Source of the DNA: Deinococcus aestuarii
Lineage (GTDB): Bacteria; Deinococcota; Deinococci; Deinococcales; Deinococcaceae
Direction: 5' to 3'
Length of the DNA: 64,000 bases
NCBI RefSeq assembly: GCF_018863415.1
Contig: NZ_JAHKSN010000002.1
Location: forward strand, 248,001 to 312,000
Both the position numbers and the translations under genes were made by a program. The notes under the pieces are model-generated. The model saw only the letters and a list, made by a program, of their open reading frames with translations, searched no databases and was not told the DNA's origin. Positions 52,037-64,000 of the stretch are shown here, piece by piece (position 1 is the first letter of the stretch; each line of letters begins with the position of its first letter).

Positions 52037-52531
52037 TCAGGGTTTGCGGACCACGGCGTCCACGTTCAGGCTGCGCCCCGGCCCCGCGCCGAGGGTCAGG
52101 CGCACGGTCTCGCCGACCTTGAGGGGCCGGGTCAGGTCCATCAGCATGAGGTGGTCGCCGGTCGGGGAGAGCGTCAGGGTGCCGCGTGCGGGAACGGTCA
52201 GGGTCTTCACGGCGGTCATGCCCGTGCGGCCCCGGGCGTCCCGCTGCGTCTTCATCAGCATGGTGTGTCCAGCAAGGGGGCTGCGGGCGCCCGTCAGGGT
52301 GACGGGGGTATTCCCCGCGTTGCGCAGGGTCATGAACACGCTCGTCTCGGTGGCGCCGGGGGGCACGGCGACCACGGTCGCTTCCTGCGCCGTCAGGGGC
52401 AGGGCAGCAGCCTGGGCCGGGGCGCCCGGCCGGGTCTGCCCGGTCAGGTGGTGCCCGGCCTGCTGTCCGGCGGCGGGAATCACGACGGCGGCGAGCGCGA
52501 GGGCCACGAAGAGGGGGGTGGGGGTGGACAT
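52037..52531 (-). CDS. PCu(A)C-type periplasmic copper chaperone
   Basis: A 164-residue exported copper chaperone. Signal peptide MSTPTPLFVALALAAVVIPAAG, then the PCuAC domain with the Cu(I)-binding pattern H-x-M...M...HLMLMDL (LAGHTMLMKTQRDARGRTGM and SPTGDHLMLMDL). Together with the SCO protein it loads the CuA centre. First gene of the copper operon; AGGAGG lies 13 bases before the ATG, rather far. The divergent neighbour is the LacI-type regulator. Confidence 0.92.
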   Translation of the reverse strand: MSTPTPLFVALALAAVVIPAAGQQAGHHLTGQTRPGAPAQAAALPLTAQEATVVAVPPGATETSVFMTLRNAGNTPVTLTGARSPLAGHTMLMKTQRDARGRTGMTAVKTLTVPARGTLTLSPTGDHLMLMDLTRPLKVGETVRLTLGAGPGRSLNVDAVVRKP

Positions 52532-52635
52532 GGGAAAGGGGGAGCCTCCTTGAGAGCGGTCCGGGCTCGGTGCCCCCAGTCTAGGCGCGGGGCGGGGCCG
52601 CTTTGTCCCCCGCCCGCCCTCTCTGTTGTGGCCTA

Positions 52636-52648
52636 TTCCATTGTGGAA
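52636..52648. promoter_or_regulatory. Inverted repeat TTCCA-TTG-TGGAA before the LacI gene
   Basis: A perfect 5-bp inverted repeat overlapping the left half of the palindrome at 52643, making a three-half-site array. Confidence 0.45.
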
Positions 52649-52658
52649 CAGGTTCCAC
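52643..52658. promoter_or_regulatory. LacI-type operator before its own gene
   Basis: GTGGAACAGGTTCCAC, a near-perfect 16-base palindrome 37 bases upstream of the LacI ATG and just before a TATGGT -10 candidate (52676). A near copy lies before amylosucrase at 62875. Autoregulation is likely. Confidence 0.6.
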
Positions 52659-52694
52659 GCGCGGCCTTCTTCGGGGTATGGTGGGGGCACGGTG

Positions 52695-53687
<993 letters not shown>

Positions 53688-53709
53688 ACCGGCAACACCG
53701 CCCGGCTCC

Positions 53710-54783
53710 TCAGCCGCGCACCCGGTGGGTCTCGTCCAGCCTCACGTCGTTGCGGCCCTGGCGTTTGGCGGCGTACATGGCGGCGTCGGCGCGGGCGACC
53801 ACATCGTCAGGGTGCTCGCCGGGCCGGGTGGTGGCGACCCCGAAACAGGCGGTGACACCCGAGACCTCGCCGTGCCGCAGGTCGCGCAGGTGCCCGCGCA
53901 GGGTGTCGAGGAGCGGGCGCACGTCGGGTCCCTCCAGGGGCGGCAGGATCAGCAAGAACTCCTCGCCGCCCCAGCGCGCGGCCAGACCGCCGGGGGGCAA
54001 GACGGTGCGCGCCGCCCCCGCCACGCCGCGCAGCACCCGGTCGCCCGCCCCGTGGCCGTGCTCGTCGTTGAGGCGCTTGAAGTGGTCGAGGTCGAACATC
54101 GCCACGGTGAAGGGCTCGCCCTCCCCGGCGAGGGCCGCGAGCCTCTCCTCGGCGGCGCGGCGGTTGGCGAGCCCCGTCAGGGCGTCTTTGTAGGCGGCCT
54201 CGCGCGCGGCGAGCAGGTGCATCCGCTGCACCCCGAAGGTCCCCTGCACCACGATGATGACGGCCCCGGAGAGCAGGAACTGGAGCACCGCCCCGGTGAG
54301 CCGCAGGTCACCGCCCCCCACCCCCCGCCCGAGGTGATACAGGCACAGCGCCAGCGCGACCGCGTAGGTCCCCCCCGCCCACCCCAGGGCCTGCCGGGGC
54401 GGGGCGATCAGGAAGGGGGCGGCGTACAGCAGCGCGAACCAGTACGTGCTCTCGCTGAGCATGTGCACCTGCGGCGCGAAGGTCCGGAACTGCTGCTCCA
54501 GCGCGAGCAGGAAATACACCGTGGTCGCCGCGTACGTCACCGTCACCGCCGTGCGGACCCTCACCCGGCGGGCCGCCACCGCCGCCTGGAGGACGAGCAG
54601 GGTCAGCGCCAGCAGGGGCAGCGCCACCCGGTCGAGCGGATCGAAGGCCGGGCGCTGGATCCACAGCGCCACCCCGCACGCCACGGTCCCCAGCCACGCC
54701 AGCCGCAGGAACATCCGCCGCTGCGAGTCCTGCCAGGGCTCGTCGTCGCGGGGGTGGAGTGCGCGGTGGGCGGTGGGCTTCAT
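53710..54783 (-). CDS. Membrane-bound diguanylate cyclase (GGDEF)
   Basis: A 357-residue protein with about six N-terminal membrane segments (25-200) and a C-terminal GGDEF domain (about 205-350). The active site is RWGGEEF, with DALTGLANRRA and FDLDHFKRLNDEHGHGAGD before it. The inhibitory RxxD site is absent (the residues before GGEEF are GGLAA). It should make cyclic di-GMP in response to a membrane signal. ATG with GGAG 9 bases upstream; a GTG three codons earlier is less likely. Confidence 0.92.
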   Translation of the reverse strand: MKPTAHRALHPRDDEPWQDSQRRMFLRLAWLGTVACGVALWIQRPAFDPLDRVALPLLALTLLVLQAAVAARRVRVRTAVTVTYAATTVYFLLALEQQFRTFAPQVHMLSESTYWFALLYAAPFLIAPPRQALGWAGGTYAVALALCLYHLGRGVGGGDLRLTGAVLQFLLSGAVIIVVQGTFGVQRMHLLAAREAAYKDALTGLANRRAAEERLAALAGEGEPFTVAMFDLDHFKRLNDEHGHGAGDRVLRGVAGAARTVLPPGGLAARWGGEEFLLILPPLEGPDVRPLLDTLRGHLRDLRHGEVSGVTACFGVATTRPGEHPDDVVARADAAMYAAKRQGRNDVRLDETHRVRG

Positions 54784-54862
54784 CGGACACACTCCGGGGA
54801 GGGCGTTTAGGTTCTCATCCTACCCTACCCCGGCTCCGGAAAGCGGGCGGGGCGCACGGCCC

Positions 54863-55474
54863 TCAGCGCACGACGTGGTGGTGAACGCGGCAGCGGGCCT
54901 CGTAGCTCTCCTGCGCCCCCACGAGCACGACCGGATCGTCGTAGCGGGCGGGCTCGCCGCCGATCAGCCGCTGTGAGCGGGTGGCGGGCGCCCCGCAGAC
55001 CGTGCAGATCGCCGTGAGCTTCTCGACGCTCTCCGCCCGCGCGAGCAGGTCGGGGATGCACCCGAAGGGTTCGGCGCGGAAGTCGAGGTCCAGCCCCGCC
55101 AGGATCACCCGCACCCCCGCCTGGGCGAGTTCCAGCACCAGCGGCCCGAGGTCCGGCCCGAAAAACTGCGCCTCGTCGATGCCGACCACCTCGGGCAGGG
55201 TGTGGTCGGGTGCCGCGAGCAGCACCCCCTCCCCCGCGAGGTGCGCGCGGACGGCGCAGGCGTCCCGCACGGCGACGGCCTCGATGGAGCGGCCCGCGTG
55301 GCTGGCAACGTGCGCGGCGTGGTAGCGGCGGTCGAGGGCGGGCTTGAACACGGCCACCCGCTGCCGGGCGATCACGGCGCGGGTCAGGCGGCGGATGAGT
55401 TCCTCGCTCTTGCCGCTGAACATCGGCCCGACGATCACCTCCAGGTGACCGCCGTGATAGGGGGACTTGAGCAC
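54863..55474 (-). CDS. tdk: Thymidine kinase
   Basis: A 203-residue type II thymidine kinase of nucleotide salvage. Walker [12 protein letters not shown] (16-26), [10 protein letters not shown], the lasso-loop and zinc pair CTVC with a second cysteine near the C-terminus ([10 protein letters not shown]). GTG start 7 bases after a perfect TATAAT, making a strong leaderless promoter that overlaps the stop of the upstream gene. Confidence 0.95.
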   Translation of the reverse strand: MLKSPYHGGHLEVIVGPMFSGKSEELIRRLTRAVIARQRVAVFKPALDRRYHAAHVASHAGRSIEAVAVRDACAVRAHLAGEGVLLAAPDHTLPEVVGIDEAQFFGPDLGPLVLELAQAGVRVILAGLDLDFRAEPFGCIPDLLARAESVEKLTAICTVCGAPATRSQRLIGGEPARYDDPVVLVGAQESYEARCRVHHHVVR

Positions 55475-55481
55475 GCGCCGG

Positions 55482-55487
55482 ATTATA
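55482..55487 (-). promoter_or_regulatory. -10 box TATAAT of leaderless tdk promoter
   Basis: Consensus TATAAT on the minus strand, 7 bases before the GTG at 55474. It overlaps the last two codons of the preceding gene (CTA TAA). Confidence 0.65.
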
Positions 55488-55863
55488 GAAGCCAGGGGGC
55501 GGCAGCACGTTCGCTCGGGTTCGCCTCCGTTCGGCTTCCGCTGACCCGGAAACGCCCGTTCACGAATTCCAGCTCGAACGTCGAGCCCGCAGCAGCAGGT
55601 TGCCAGCCGAGTTCAAGGGCCCGCCGAATGGCCTGCTCAGCGAAGACGGGGGTGATCCGGGCCGGGTCGTTGGGGCGAAGTTCGTTTCCCACATGGAGCC
55701 ACGGGTCCTGCCATTCCGGCAGGGCGACCACCAGACGCTGCCCTCCGCCCGACTCCTGCACGACCGTCAGGAATCCGGTGTTCTTGCTGGTAAACCTCCA
55801 GCGGTAGGGCTGGTCTGCGACAACGATGGACCGAAAGTTACGACGCTTCTTTGTCAGGGCCAC
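55483..55863 (-). CDS. Small protein of unknown function upstream of tdk
   Basis: A 126-residue protein that I do not recognise. The N-terminus is basic (KKRRNF); the middle ([39 protein letters not shown]) and the end ([14 protein letters not shown]) look like a beta-sandwich or barrel. No signal peptide. GTG start 5 bases after a TACCAT box. It lies 8 bases before tdk on the same strand, so it can be co-transcribed, although tdk has its own promoter. Confidence 0.65.
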   Translation of the reverse strand: MALTKKRRNFRSIVVADQPYRWRFTSKNTGFLTVVQESGGGQRLVVALPEWQDPWLHVGNELRPNDPARITPVFAEQAIRRALELGWQPAAAGSTFELEFVNGRFRVSGSRTEANPSERAAAPWLL

Positions 55864-55868
55864 GAGGG

Positions 55869-55874
55869 ATGGTA
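55869..55874 (-). promoter_or_regulatory. Possible -10 box for the 126-residue protein
   Basis: TACCAT on the minus strand, 5 bases before the GTG at 55863, slightly closer than elsewhere. Confidence 0.35.
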
Positions 55875-55895
55875 TCGCGCCTCCTCGCTCCGCAA

Positions 55896-55929
55896 AACGA
55901 AAACCGCCCCACCAACGCGGGCGGGGCGG
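55896..55929 (-). terminator. Terminator of rpmE
   Basis: On the minus strand CCGCCCC (55929-55923) pairs with GGGGCGG (55910-55904), 12-base loop, followed by TTTTCGTTTT. Confidence 0.8.
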
Positions 55930-55944
55930 CGAAGCCTGACGGCC

Positions 55945-56163
<219 letters not shown>

Positions 56164-56234
56164 CTTGAGCCTCCTCCGGCACGTCTGGGGTGCGTGTCGG
56201 GCAACCTCGGGAGTATATCAGGGGGCCGGGAACT

Positions 56235-57404
<1,170 letters not shown>

Positions 57405-57471
57405 GCGGCCCATTCTGAGGGCGGGCCGGGAAGCTCGGCGTGCCCCTCTCCCCGGCCCGCCCCGACGGCCT

Positions 57472-58206
57472 TCAGCTCAGCCGCTGAATTCTGCCCTGCA
57501 ACTCGCGCGCCACCGCGTCCGGTCCCTGATTGAGGAGGGAGGCGGGCGCATGCCAGCGCCCCCGCTGCCCGAACTCGGAGGTGAAGAGGCTGCTCAGGCC
57601 GGTGGCGCGGCGGTCCACCTCCAGAACCACGTCGAGGCCGCCCGAGGCCGGGAACATCATCATCTCCAGTTCGGTGAGGTGGTGTTGCCCGTGCGGGGGC
57701 CGGAAGCTGAGTTCCTGCACGACGCGCCCGTGGTGGTGCTCGACCTCGCTCGCGGCGAGCCGGAAGCCCAGGCGCTCCGCCGCCGTGATCAGCACCTCCA
57801 TCTCGCGGCTGGGGAGGATCTGGAGGGGGTCGGTGTCGCCGGGGTCCACCGCCCCCGCGATGTCGGCGTCGGTCGCCAGCCAGACCGCCGTGCCCGGCAG
57901 GCTGAGCGGGGTACCGGACGGCACGGTGAGCGAGAAGGGAAACTCGCGCGTCTCGCCGGGTCGCAGGTCGAAACCGGGCGTCACCGGCTGGCTGAACAGC
58001 CCGTGGGTGACGTAGCCGTCGTCGTGCTTGTAGCGGGTGGCGAGGCCGAGGTTCACCCGCTCGACGCGCTGCGCCGCGGCCCCGCCCTGCACGAGGACCG
58101 TGCCCGTGAGCGCCTCGCCGACCCGGACCGCCGGGTTCTGCACCCGCGCGTCCACCCGCGCCCCGCCCACACCGACCGCCGCCATCATCTTTTTCAGGAA
58201 GCCCAT
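57472..58206 (-). CDS. Spo0M-like (SpoOM family) protein
   Basis: A 244-residue protein of the Spo0M/arrestin-like family: MGFLKKMMAAVGVGGARVDARVQNP, PGETREFPFSLTVPSGTPLS, and the family-typical HHHGRVVQELSFRP and MMMFPASGGLDVVLEVDRRATG. Two beta-sandwich halves are expected. In Bacillus it influences sporulation phosphorelay; Deinococcus does not sporulate, so the role is unknown. AGGGGAGAGG lies 5-6 bases before the ATG. It follows ppgK by 17 bases, so the two may be one operon. Confidence 0.9.
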   Translation of the reverse strand: MGFLKKMMAAVGVGGARVDARVQNPAVRVGEALTGTVLVQGGAAAQRVERVNLGLATRYKHDDGYVTHGLFSQPVTPGFDLRPGETREFPFSLTVPSGTPLSLPGTAVWLATDADIAGAVDPGDTDPLQILPSREMEVLITAAERLGFRLAASEVEHHHGRVVQELSFRPPHGQHHLTELEMMMFPASGGLDVVLEVDRRATGLSSLFTSEFGQRGRWHAPASLLNQGPDAVARELQGRIQRLS

Positions 58207-58223
58207 ACCTCTCCCCTTACGGT

Positions 58224-59039
58224 TCAGGCATCGGTGGGGTTTCCGGGCGTGAGGCCCTTGACCCTGCCCTCCACCGGAAGGGTGGGCTCCTTGACCTGCC
58301 GTCCCCCCGCGACCATCGCGGCGCCGACGATTCCGGCCTCGTTCTGGAGGGTGGCGGGCACGAACCTGCCCCGGGTGAGCTGGATGTGCTCGCCCCACTT
58401 GTCCACCTTCTTGCTGATGCCGCCCCCGATGATGAAGAGGTCGGGGGAGAACAGCGCCTCGACGTGCTGGAGGTAGGTGCTGGCGCGCTTGGCCCACTGC
58501 TTCCAGTTGAGATCGTCGCGCTCGCGGGCGCGGTCGGAGGCCCACGGCTCGGCCTCCCGGTCGCCTTTGAGCCACAGGTGCCCCAGCTCGGTGTTGGGCA
58601 CCAGCACGCCATTGTAGATCAGGGCGCTGCCGATCCCGGTGCCGAAGGTCAGCACCATCACCAGGCCGCTCACGCCCGCCCCCGCCCCGAAACGCGCCTC
58701 GGCGAGCCCCGCCGCGTCCGCGTCGTTGATGAGGTGAACGTCGCGCCCGGTCGCCTCGGTAAAGAGGGCGTCGGCGTCGAGGCCGATCCAGGCCTTGTCC
58801 ACATTGGCGGCACTCAGCGTGCGCCCGTTCTGGACGATGCCGGGAAAGGTGACGCCCACGGGTCCCTGATGCCCGAAGTGCCGCACGAGTTCGGCCACCA
58901 CATCCCTCACCGCGTCGGGCTGAGCCCCCGGCGGGGTGGGGATGCGGTGGCGCTCGGCGAGCAGCCGCCCGGTGTCCGTGTCCACGGGTGCCCCCTTGAT
59001 GCCGCTGCCGCCGATGTCGATGCCCAGGATCACGCTCAT
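58224..59039 (-). CDS. ppgK: Polyphosphate glucokinase
   Basis: A 271-residue ROK-type kinase that phosphorylates glucose with polyphosphate or ATP. N-terminal phosphate loop [15 protein letters not shown], glucose-binding region [11 protein letters not shown]...NVDKAWIG, catalytic Asp in [16 protein letters not shown] and [11 protein letters not shown]; the ELGHL and W(A/S)-rich stretch ([14 protein letters not shown]) fits PPGK rather than simple glucokinase. It would feed glucose from sugar import or glucan breakdown into glycolysis. ATG follows a TACGCT box by 7 bases. Confidence 0.93.
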   Translation of the reverse strand: MSVILGIDIGGSGIKGAPVDTDTGRLLAERHRIPTPPGAQPDAVRDVVAELVRHFGHQGPVGVTFPGIVQNGRTLSAANVDKAWIGLDADALFTEATGRDVHLINDADAAGLAEARFGAGAGVSGLVMVLTFGTGIGSALIYNGVLVPNTELGHLWLKGDREAEPWASDRARERDDLNWKQWAKRASTYLQHVEALFSPDLFIIGGGISKKVDKWGEHIQLTRGRFVPATLQNEAGIVGAAMVAGGRQVKEPTLPVEGRVKGLTPGNPTDA

Positions 59040-59046
59040 GGGGAAT

Positions 59047-59052
59047 AGCGTA
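59047..59052 (-). promoter_or_regulatory. -10 box of leaderless promoter for ppgK
   Basis: TACGCT on the minus strand, 7 bases before the ATG at 59039. Confidence 0.55.
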
Positions 59053-59076
59053 AGCGACGGAGGGTGCCTGGGGCCA

Positions 59077-59913
59077 TCAGCCGGGCTGTGGAAGACGGGT
59101 CAAGAGCCAGACCTCGCGCCCCCTCGGGCGTTCCCGGAACCCTTCCCGGACGTACAGGCGGCACGCGGCGTGATTGTCCTCCCTCACCTGCAACGTGAGG
59201 CGCCTCGTCCCCGCAGGTTGACCCGCGAGGAGGGCGTGCAGGAGCCGGGCGCCCTCCCCCGTTCCGCGTGCACCGGGCCGCACGGCGAAGGTCACCACCT
59301 CCCGTTCCCCCTCTCCCCGGCCCTCCACGTGGGCGGCACCGACGACCCTCCCGTCCCGACGGGACAGGGTGAGGTCCCCTTGCGCGAACAGCGCCCGCAG
59401 TGTGTCCGGCGAAGAGGGCTTGAGGGCGGAGAGGACCTCGGCGGCGGCCTGGGCGTCTTCAGGGGCCAGCGGAGGGCGCGGGGGTTGACCCTGGCCCTCC
59501 ACCTCACGTTCGAGGCGCAGGTATTCGTGCACCGCGACCACTTCGAGGACTCGGCCCAGCAATGTCCGCAGGGCGATGTTGTCCCGGGCCAGGTCGAAGC
59601 GCAGGCGTTCTCCGGGGACCAGGGGAACGGCGCTCACCAGCCCGCGCAGCAGGGCCTCCCACACGCCCTCCCGCAACGGCCCGGGCACCGCGTACAGTTC
59701 CGCGACCCGCACGCCGTTCCCCGCCGGAAAGAAGCGCAGCAAGCCCAACGGTTCGGCGTTCCCGCCCCAGGCCGTGAGCCACCCCGGCGGCACCGGATCG
59801 GGGAAGTAGTCCAGCTCGTCGGCCAGATCGAAGTCCGACCGCCCGAACGACGCGGCCAGCAGCGGCTCCAGCACGCGGAGGTCAGCGCGGGTCCAGGGAC
59901 GCGCTCGGATCAT
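59077..59913 (-). CDS. GNAT-family acetyltransferase
   Basis: About 278 residues; two GNAT-like halves. The C-terminal half has the acetyl-CoA loop [25 protein letters not shown] (R/Q-x-x-G-x-G) followed by [18 protein letters not shown]; the N-terminal half ([22 protein letters not shown]) is a degenerate copy. Target unknown. Start uncertain: ATG 59913 matches the usual GNAT beginning, ATG 59922 adds three residues; neither has a clear ribosome site or TANNNT box. Confidence 0.82.
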   Translation of the reverse strand: MIRARPWTRADLRVLEPLLAASFGRSDFDLADELDYFPDPVPPGWLTAWGGNAEPLGLLRFFPAGNGVRVAELYAVPGPLREGVWEALLRGLVSAVPLVPGERLRFDLARDNIALRTLLGRVLEVVAVHEYLRLEREVEGQGQPPRPPLAPEDAQAAAEVLSALKPSSPDTLRALFAQGDLTLSRRDGRVVGAAHVEGRGEGEREVVTFAVRPGARGTGEGARLLHALLAGQPAGTRRLTLQVREDNHAACRLYVREGFRERPRGREVWLLTRLPQPG

Positions 59914-59967
59914 GCCGCTCATCTTCGACCATCGAAGACTTCAGCGACTTCCATCAATTTCTGCCAC

Positions 59968-59996
59968 AAAAAAACCGCCCCCACGGTGGGAGGCGG
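59968..59996 (-). terminator. Terminator of rpmI-rplT
   Basis: On the minus strand a CCGCC-T-CCC / GGGGGCGG stem (8 bp, one bulge) with a small loop, followed by seven T. Confidence 0.85.
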
Positions 59997-60016
59997 CCCC
60001 TCTGAAAACAGCTCGC

Positions 60017-60376
<360 letters not shown>

Positions 60377-60379
60377 GGC

Positions 60380-60583
<204 letters not shown>

Positions 60584-60589
60584 TGCTTG

Positions 60590-60690
60590 CTCCTTAGCCC
60601 GGTCCCACTCCGTCAGGAGGGTTCCGTCTGGGGGCTGGGGCCGTCTCTCGCCGGAGACCGTTGGCCGCCCCGTCCCACTTAGGCCAAGGG
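60590..60690 (-). promoter_or_regulatory. Leader of rpmI-rplT
   Basis: About 100 bases between the predicted start near 60687 and rpmI. It can fold, for example GGGGCGGCCAACGG with facing G/C segments around TCTCCGGCGAGAGA. L20-dependent leader control is known in other bacteria, but I cannot match a known L20 motif here. Confidence 0.35.
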
Positions 60691-60693
60691 GAA

Positions 60694-60723
60694 ACTATAC
60701 GCGAAGGGGGCGGGAGGGGGCAA
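60694..60723 (-). promoter_or_regulatory. Promoter of rpmI-rplT
   Basis: On the minus strand TTGCCC (60723-60718), 18-base spacer, TATAGT (60699-60694). Confidence 0.6.
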
Positions 60724-60738
60724 GGGTGACGTGGCCCC

Positions 60739-60926
60739 TTACCCCGGCGGCTTCGGCCCCTGCCCGCTCTTGCGAATCGCCGCCAGCAGCCGCGTCACGG
60801 CCTGCGCGACGTTCGCCGCCTCGCGCCGGACCTCGGGGTCGCGGCTGAGCTGGGTCAGGCGTTCGGCGGCGTTGCGGGCGGCGCCCAGCAGGGTCTCGAC
60901 CGGGATACGGGCGCGGCGGGGACGGG

Positions 60927-60930
<4 letters not shown>
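60739..60930 (-). CDS. Small helical protein co-translated with amylosucrase
   Basis: A 63-residue basic protein, [56 protein letters not shown]. It should form two amphipathic helices with a disordered Pro/Gly tail. Its ATG overlaps the amylosucrase stop (ATGA). I do not recognise a family; the overlap and regular helix pattern support a real gene. Confidence 0.65.
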
Positions 60931-62855
<1,925 letters not shown>

Positions 62856-62861
62856 CTGCCC

Positions 62862-62867
62862 AGGATA
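62862..62867 (-). promoter_or_regulatory. -10 box of leaderless promoter for amylosucrase
   Basis: TATCCT on the minus strand, 6 bases before GTG 62855. Confidence 0.6.
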
Positions 62868-62874
62868 GCCGGAA

Positions 62875-62890
62875 GTGGGAACGGTTCCAC
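62875..62890. promoter_or_regulatory. LacI-type operator before amylosucrase
   Basis: GTGGGAACGGTTCCAC, a 16-base palindrome 8-23 bases upstream of the -10, so in the spacer/-35 area. It shares GTGG and GGTTCCAC with the operator before the LacI gene at 52643. Confidence 0.6.
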
Positions 62891-62904
62891 CAGCGGGACC
62901 CCTT

Positions 62905-63372
62905 CTATCCCCGCACCTCCGACCGCACCTCCATCAGCGCGCGGCCCAGCAGGTTCTCGCCCCAGATGCGGCGGTGCGCCTCCGCCTCCCCTTCCGAAAA
63001 GCCGATCCCCCAGATGCGGTCGGTGGGTGAGGCTTCGACGAGGAGGGCGTCTCCCGTGTCGAGCAAGACGGCGCGCAGCCCATCGTTCTGCCCGAACTTC
63101 AGCCGAAGCATGTCGAGCGCCACGCCGTACCGCTTACGCGCCCACACGCCGTCGTCGTAGGGGGTGACGCGGCGGCCCAGCGCCTTGCATTCCGCCGGGG
63201 TGCGGGCGGCGAGGATGGCGGCAACCCGTTCCTCATCGCCGAAGAGCCGGGCCTTACGGGTCATCAGGTACTGCTCGGCCCAGCGGTAGGTCACGCCGTC
63301 CTCTGTAAAGACACTGAGATGGAAGTTCGAGAAGGGGTGGGCGGTGCGGTAGAAGTACACGGTGTCCGGCAT
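62905..63372 (-). CDS. NADAR-family protein
   Basis: A 155-residue protein of the NADAR (NAD- and ADP-ribose) superfamily: [54 protein letters not shown], and the closing [33 protein letters not shown]. Family members hydrolyse N-glycosidic bonds, for example YbiA in riboflavin intermediates, and some remove ADP-ribose from guanine in DNA. ATG at 63372 with GGAAGG about 9 bases upstream; the open frame continues upstream without family sequence. Confidence 0.9.
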   Translation of the reverse strand: MPDTVYFYRTAHPFSNFHLSVFTEDGVTYRWAEQYLMTRKARLFGDEERVAAILAARTPAECKALGRRVTPYDDGVWARKRYGVALDMLRLKFGQNDGLRAVLLDTGDALLVEASPTDRIWGIGFSEGEAEAHRRIWGENLLGRALMEVRSEVRG

Positions 63373-63480
63373 GGGAGAAAGCCTTCCAGACCGGGCTGGG
63401 AAACACATCTGCCAAGCGGGGTAGGCCAACGGGAAGAGGGCGGCGAGGTCTCCCCCACCGCCCTCCCCGTATGGCTGGTG

Positions 63481-63765
63481 TTACTGCACCTGATCGCGGC
63501 TGACGTTGAGGTACACCGCCACGTCGTCCATGCTCTCGACCTGCGAGAGGGGCACGTAGTGGTGCTGGCCGTCGGGGCTGTCGGTGCGGGTCAGCTTGAG
63601 CTGGTCACCCTCCACATGGTCCACCGTGCCGACGTGCTCGCCGTTCATGTCCTTGACCTGCATGTGCTCACCCTGGGCCTCCAGCCGTTCGCGGAGGTTC
63701 TGGTCGATCCGGTCGTCGATCTGGTTGGCGACGCTCTGGTCGTTTTGCCCGTCGTTCTGAGTCAT
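63481..63765 (-). CDS. DUF2171-domain protein
   Basis: A 94-residue acidic protein. The C-terminal half ([47 protein letters not shown]) is a DUF2171/PRC-barrel-like small beta domain, with the N-terminal third rich in Asn, Gln and Asp and probably disordered. Function unknown; such proteins are common in Deinococcus. ATG follows a TAGGCT box by 6 bases. Confidence 0.88.
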   Translation of the reverse strand: MTQNDGQNDQSVANQIDDRIDQNLRERLEAQGEHMQVKDMNGEHVGTVDHVEGDQLKLTRTDSPDGQHHYVPLSQVESMDDVAVYLNVSRDQVQ

Positions 63766-63771
63766 GCGCGT

Positions 63772-63777
63772 AGCCTA
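63772..63777 (-). promoter_or_regulatory. -10 box of leaderless promoter for the DUF2171 gene
   Basis: TAGGCT on the minus strand, 6 bases before the ATG at 63765. Confidence 0.55.
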
Positions 63778-63823
63778 CGGGGCCCCTGCGGCGAATCAGA
63801 TGACAGTCAGGTAGGGGGGACGG

Positions 63824-64000
63824 TCACCCAACGTTGGGGGAATCTCCATGTACCCCCGGCCGACCCCAGCCCACCTCGGCGGCCAGATTCCGCACGGCCT
63901 CCACGTCCAGCGCCGCGAGCGCCAGGTTGACCCGAGCTGCGAAGTTATGTGGAGCCCCCGGCAATGCCCCCGCCAGCGCGACCGCCCCCTTCTCGTTCAG
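63824..64000 (-). CDS. C-terminal fragment of a gene cut by the right edge
   Basis: The last 58 codons of a minus-strand gene that begins outside the window, ending at TGA 63824-63826. The piece reads LNEKGAVALAGALPGAPHNF, then a helical ARVNLALAALDVEAVRNLAAEVGWGRPG and a short tail. It resembles the last helices of a repeat or dehydrogenase-type protein, but too little is present to name the family. Clean open frame with normal codon bias supports coding. Confidence 0.55.
   Translation of the reverse strand: MNEKGAVALAGALPGAPHNFAARVNLALAALDVEAVRNLAAEVGWGRPGVHGDSPNVG

Noticed and set aside
63436..63465. Hairpin GAGGGCGG/CCGCCCTC after the DUF2171 gene, considered as terminator
   Set aside because: 8-bp stem but no T-run on either side; kept out of the feature list.

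Overview
The window is about two-thirds G+C and reads as one stretch of a Deinococcus chromosome. Pointers to that genus are a Thermus/Deinococcus-type LysJ aminotransferase of the LysW lysine pathway, a HerA-NurA pair, an amylosucrase that matches the Deinococcus geothermalis enzyme family closely, polyphosphate glucokinase, and above all more than twenty genes whose start codon lies 6-7 bases after a TANNNT box, the signature of leaderless transcripts known from Deinococcus. I see no rRNA, tRNA, insertion sequence, prophage or CRISPR array; almost all genes look like resident housekeeping or metabolic genes.

Layout. 0-11 kb: an ABC ATPase (cut by the edge), PAP2 phosphatase, FAD oxidoreductase, a DUF885-type hydrolase, rarA, fasciclin and VanW proteins, a BKACE-pyrF pair and a DUF1028 protein. 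11.2-18.7 kb: an Rrf2 regulator followed by a sulfur assimilation run (sulfite reductase, cysC, cysH, sat, and a three-gene sulfonate-type ABC importer) closed by a strong terminator. 18.7-24.6 kb: lysJ, small secreted or hydrophilic proteins, herA-nurA and a Crp/Fnr regulator. 24.8-34.2 kb: a histone-deacetylase-like hydrolase, PfkB kinase, methylmalonyl-CoA mutase, rpe-comB, a DUF4034 protein and nspC. 34.5-44 kb: DUF554 protein, an M8-like lipoprotein protease, an HTH protein, a cytochrome P450 and a binding-protein/two-permease sugar importer plus a second sugar-binding protein. 44-50 kb: DUF3084, lptB, deoB, a protein that seems to start at CTG, and hisD. 50.5-64 kb: a copper/cytochrome oxidase assembly operon, a LacI regulator, GGDEF protein, tdk, rpmE, an amidohydrolase, Spo0M-like protein, ppgK, a GNAT protein, rplT-rpmI, amylosucrase, NADAR and DUF2171 proteins, and a cut gene at the right edge.

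How parts work together. The sulfur genes cover sulfate activation (Sat, CysC), reduction (CysH, sulfite reductase) and sulfonate/sulfate-ester uptake. The Rrf2 protein with a cysteine cluster next door is the likely switch, and related AAGTTGA-containing sites lie before the sulfite reductase and sat. A 17-codon leaderless reading frame precedes the sulfite reductase. A 16-bp palindrome beginning GTGG and ending TTCCAC stands before the LacI gene and before amylosucrase, with a weaker relative just downstream of the promoter of the sugar importer, suggesting a carbohydrate regulon spread over 24 kb. Hairpins built from degenerate heptamer repeats occur at three intergenic places.

Nothing here looks like a wholly new multi-gene system. 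The most interesting signals are regulatory: the leaderless promoter architecture, the putative LacI regulon, the sulfur leader frame with its palindromes, the heptad hairpins and a probable CTG start overlapping deoB.
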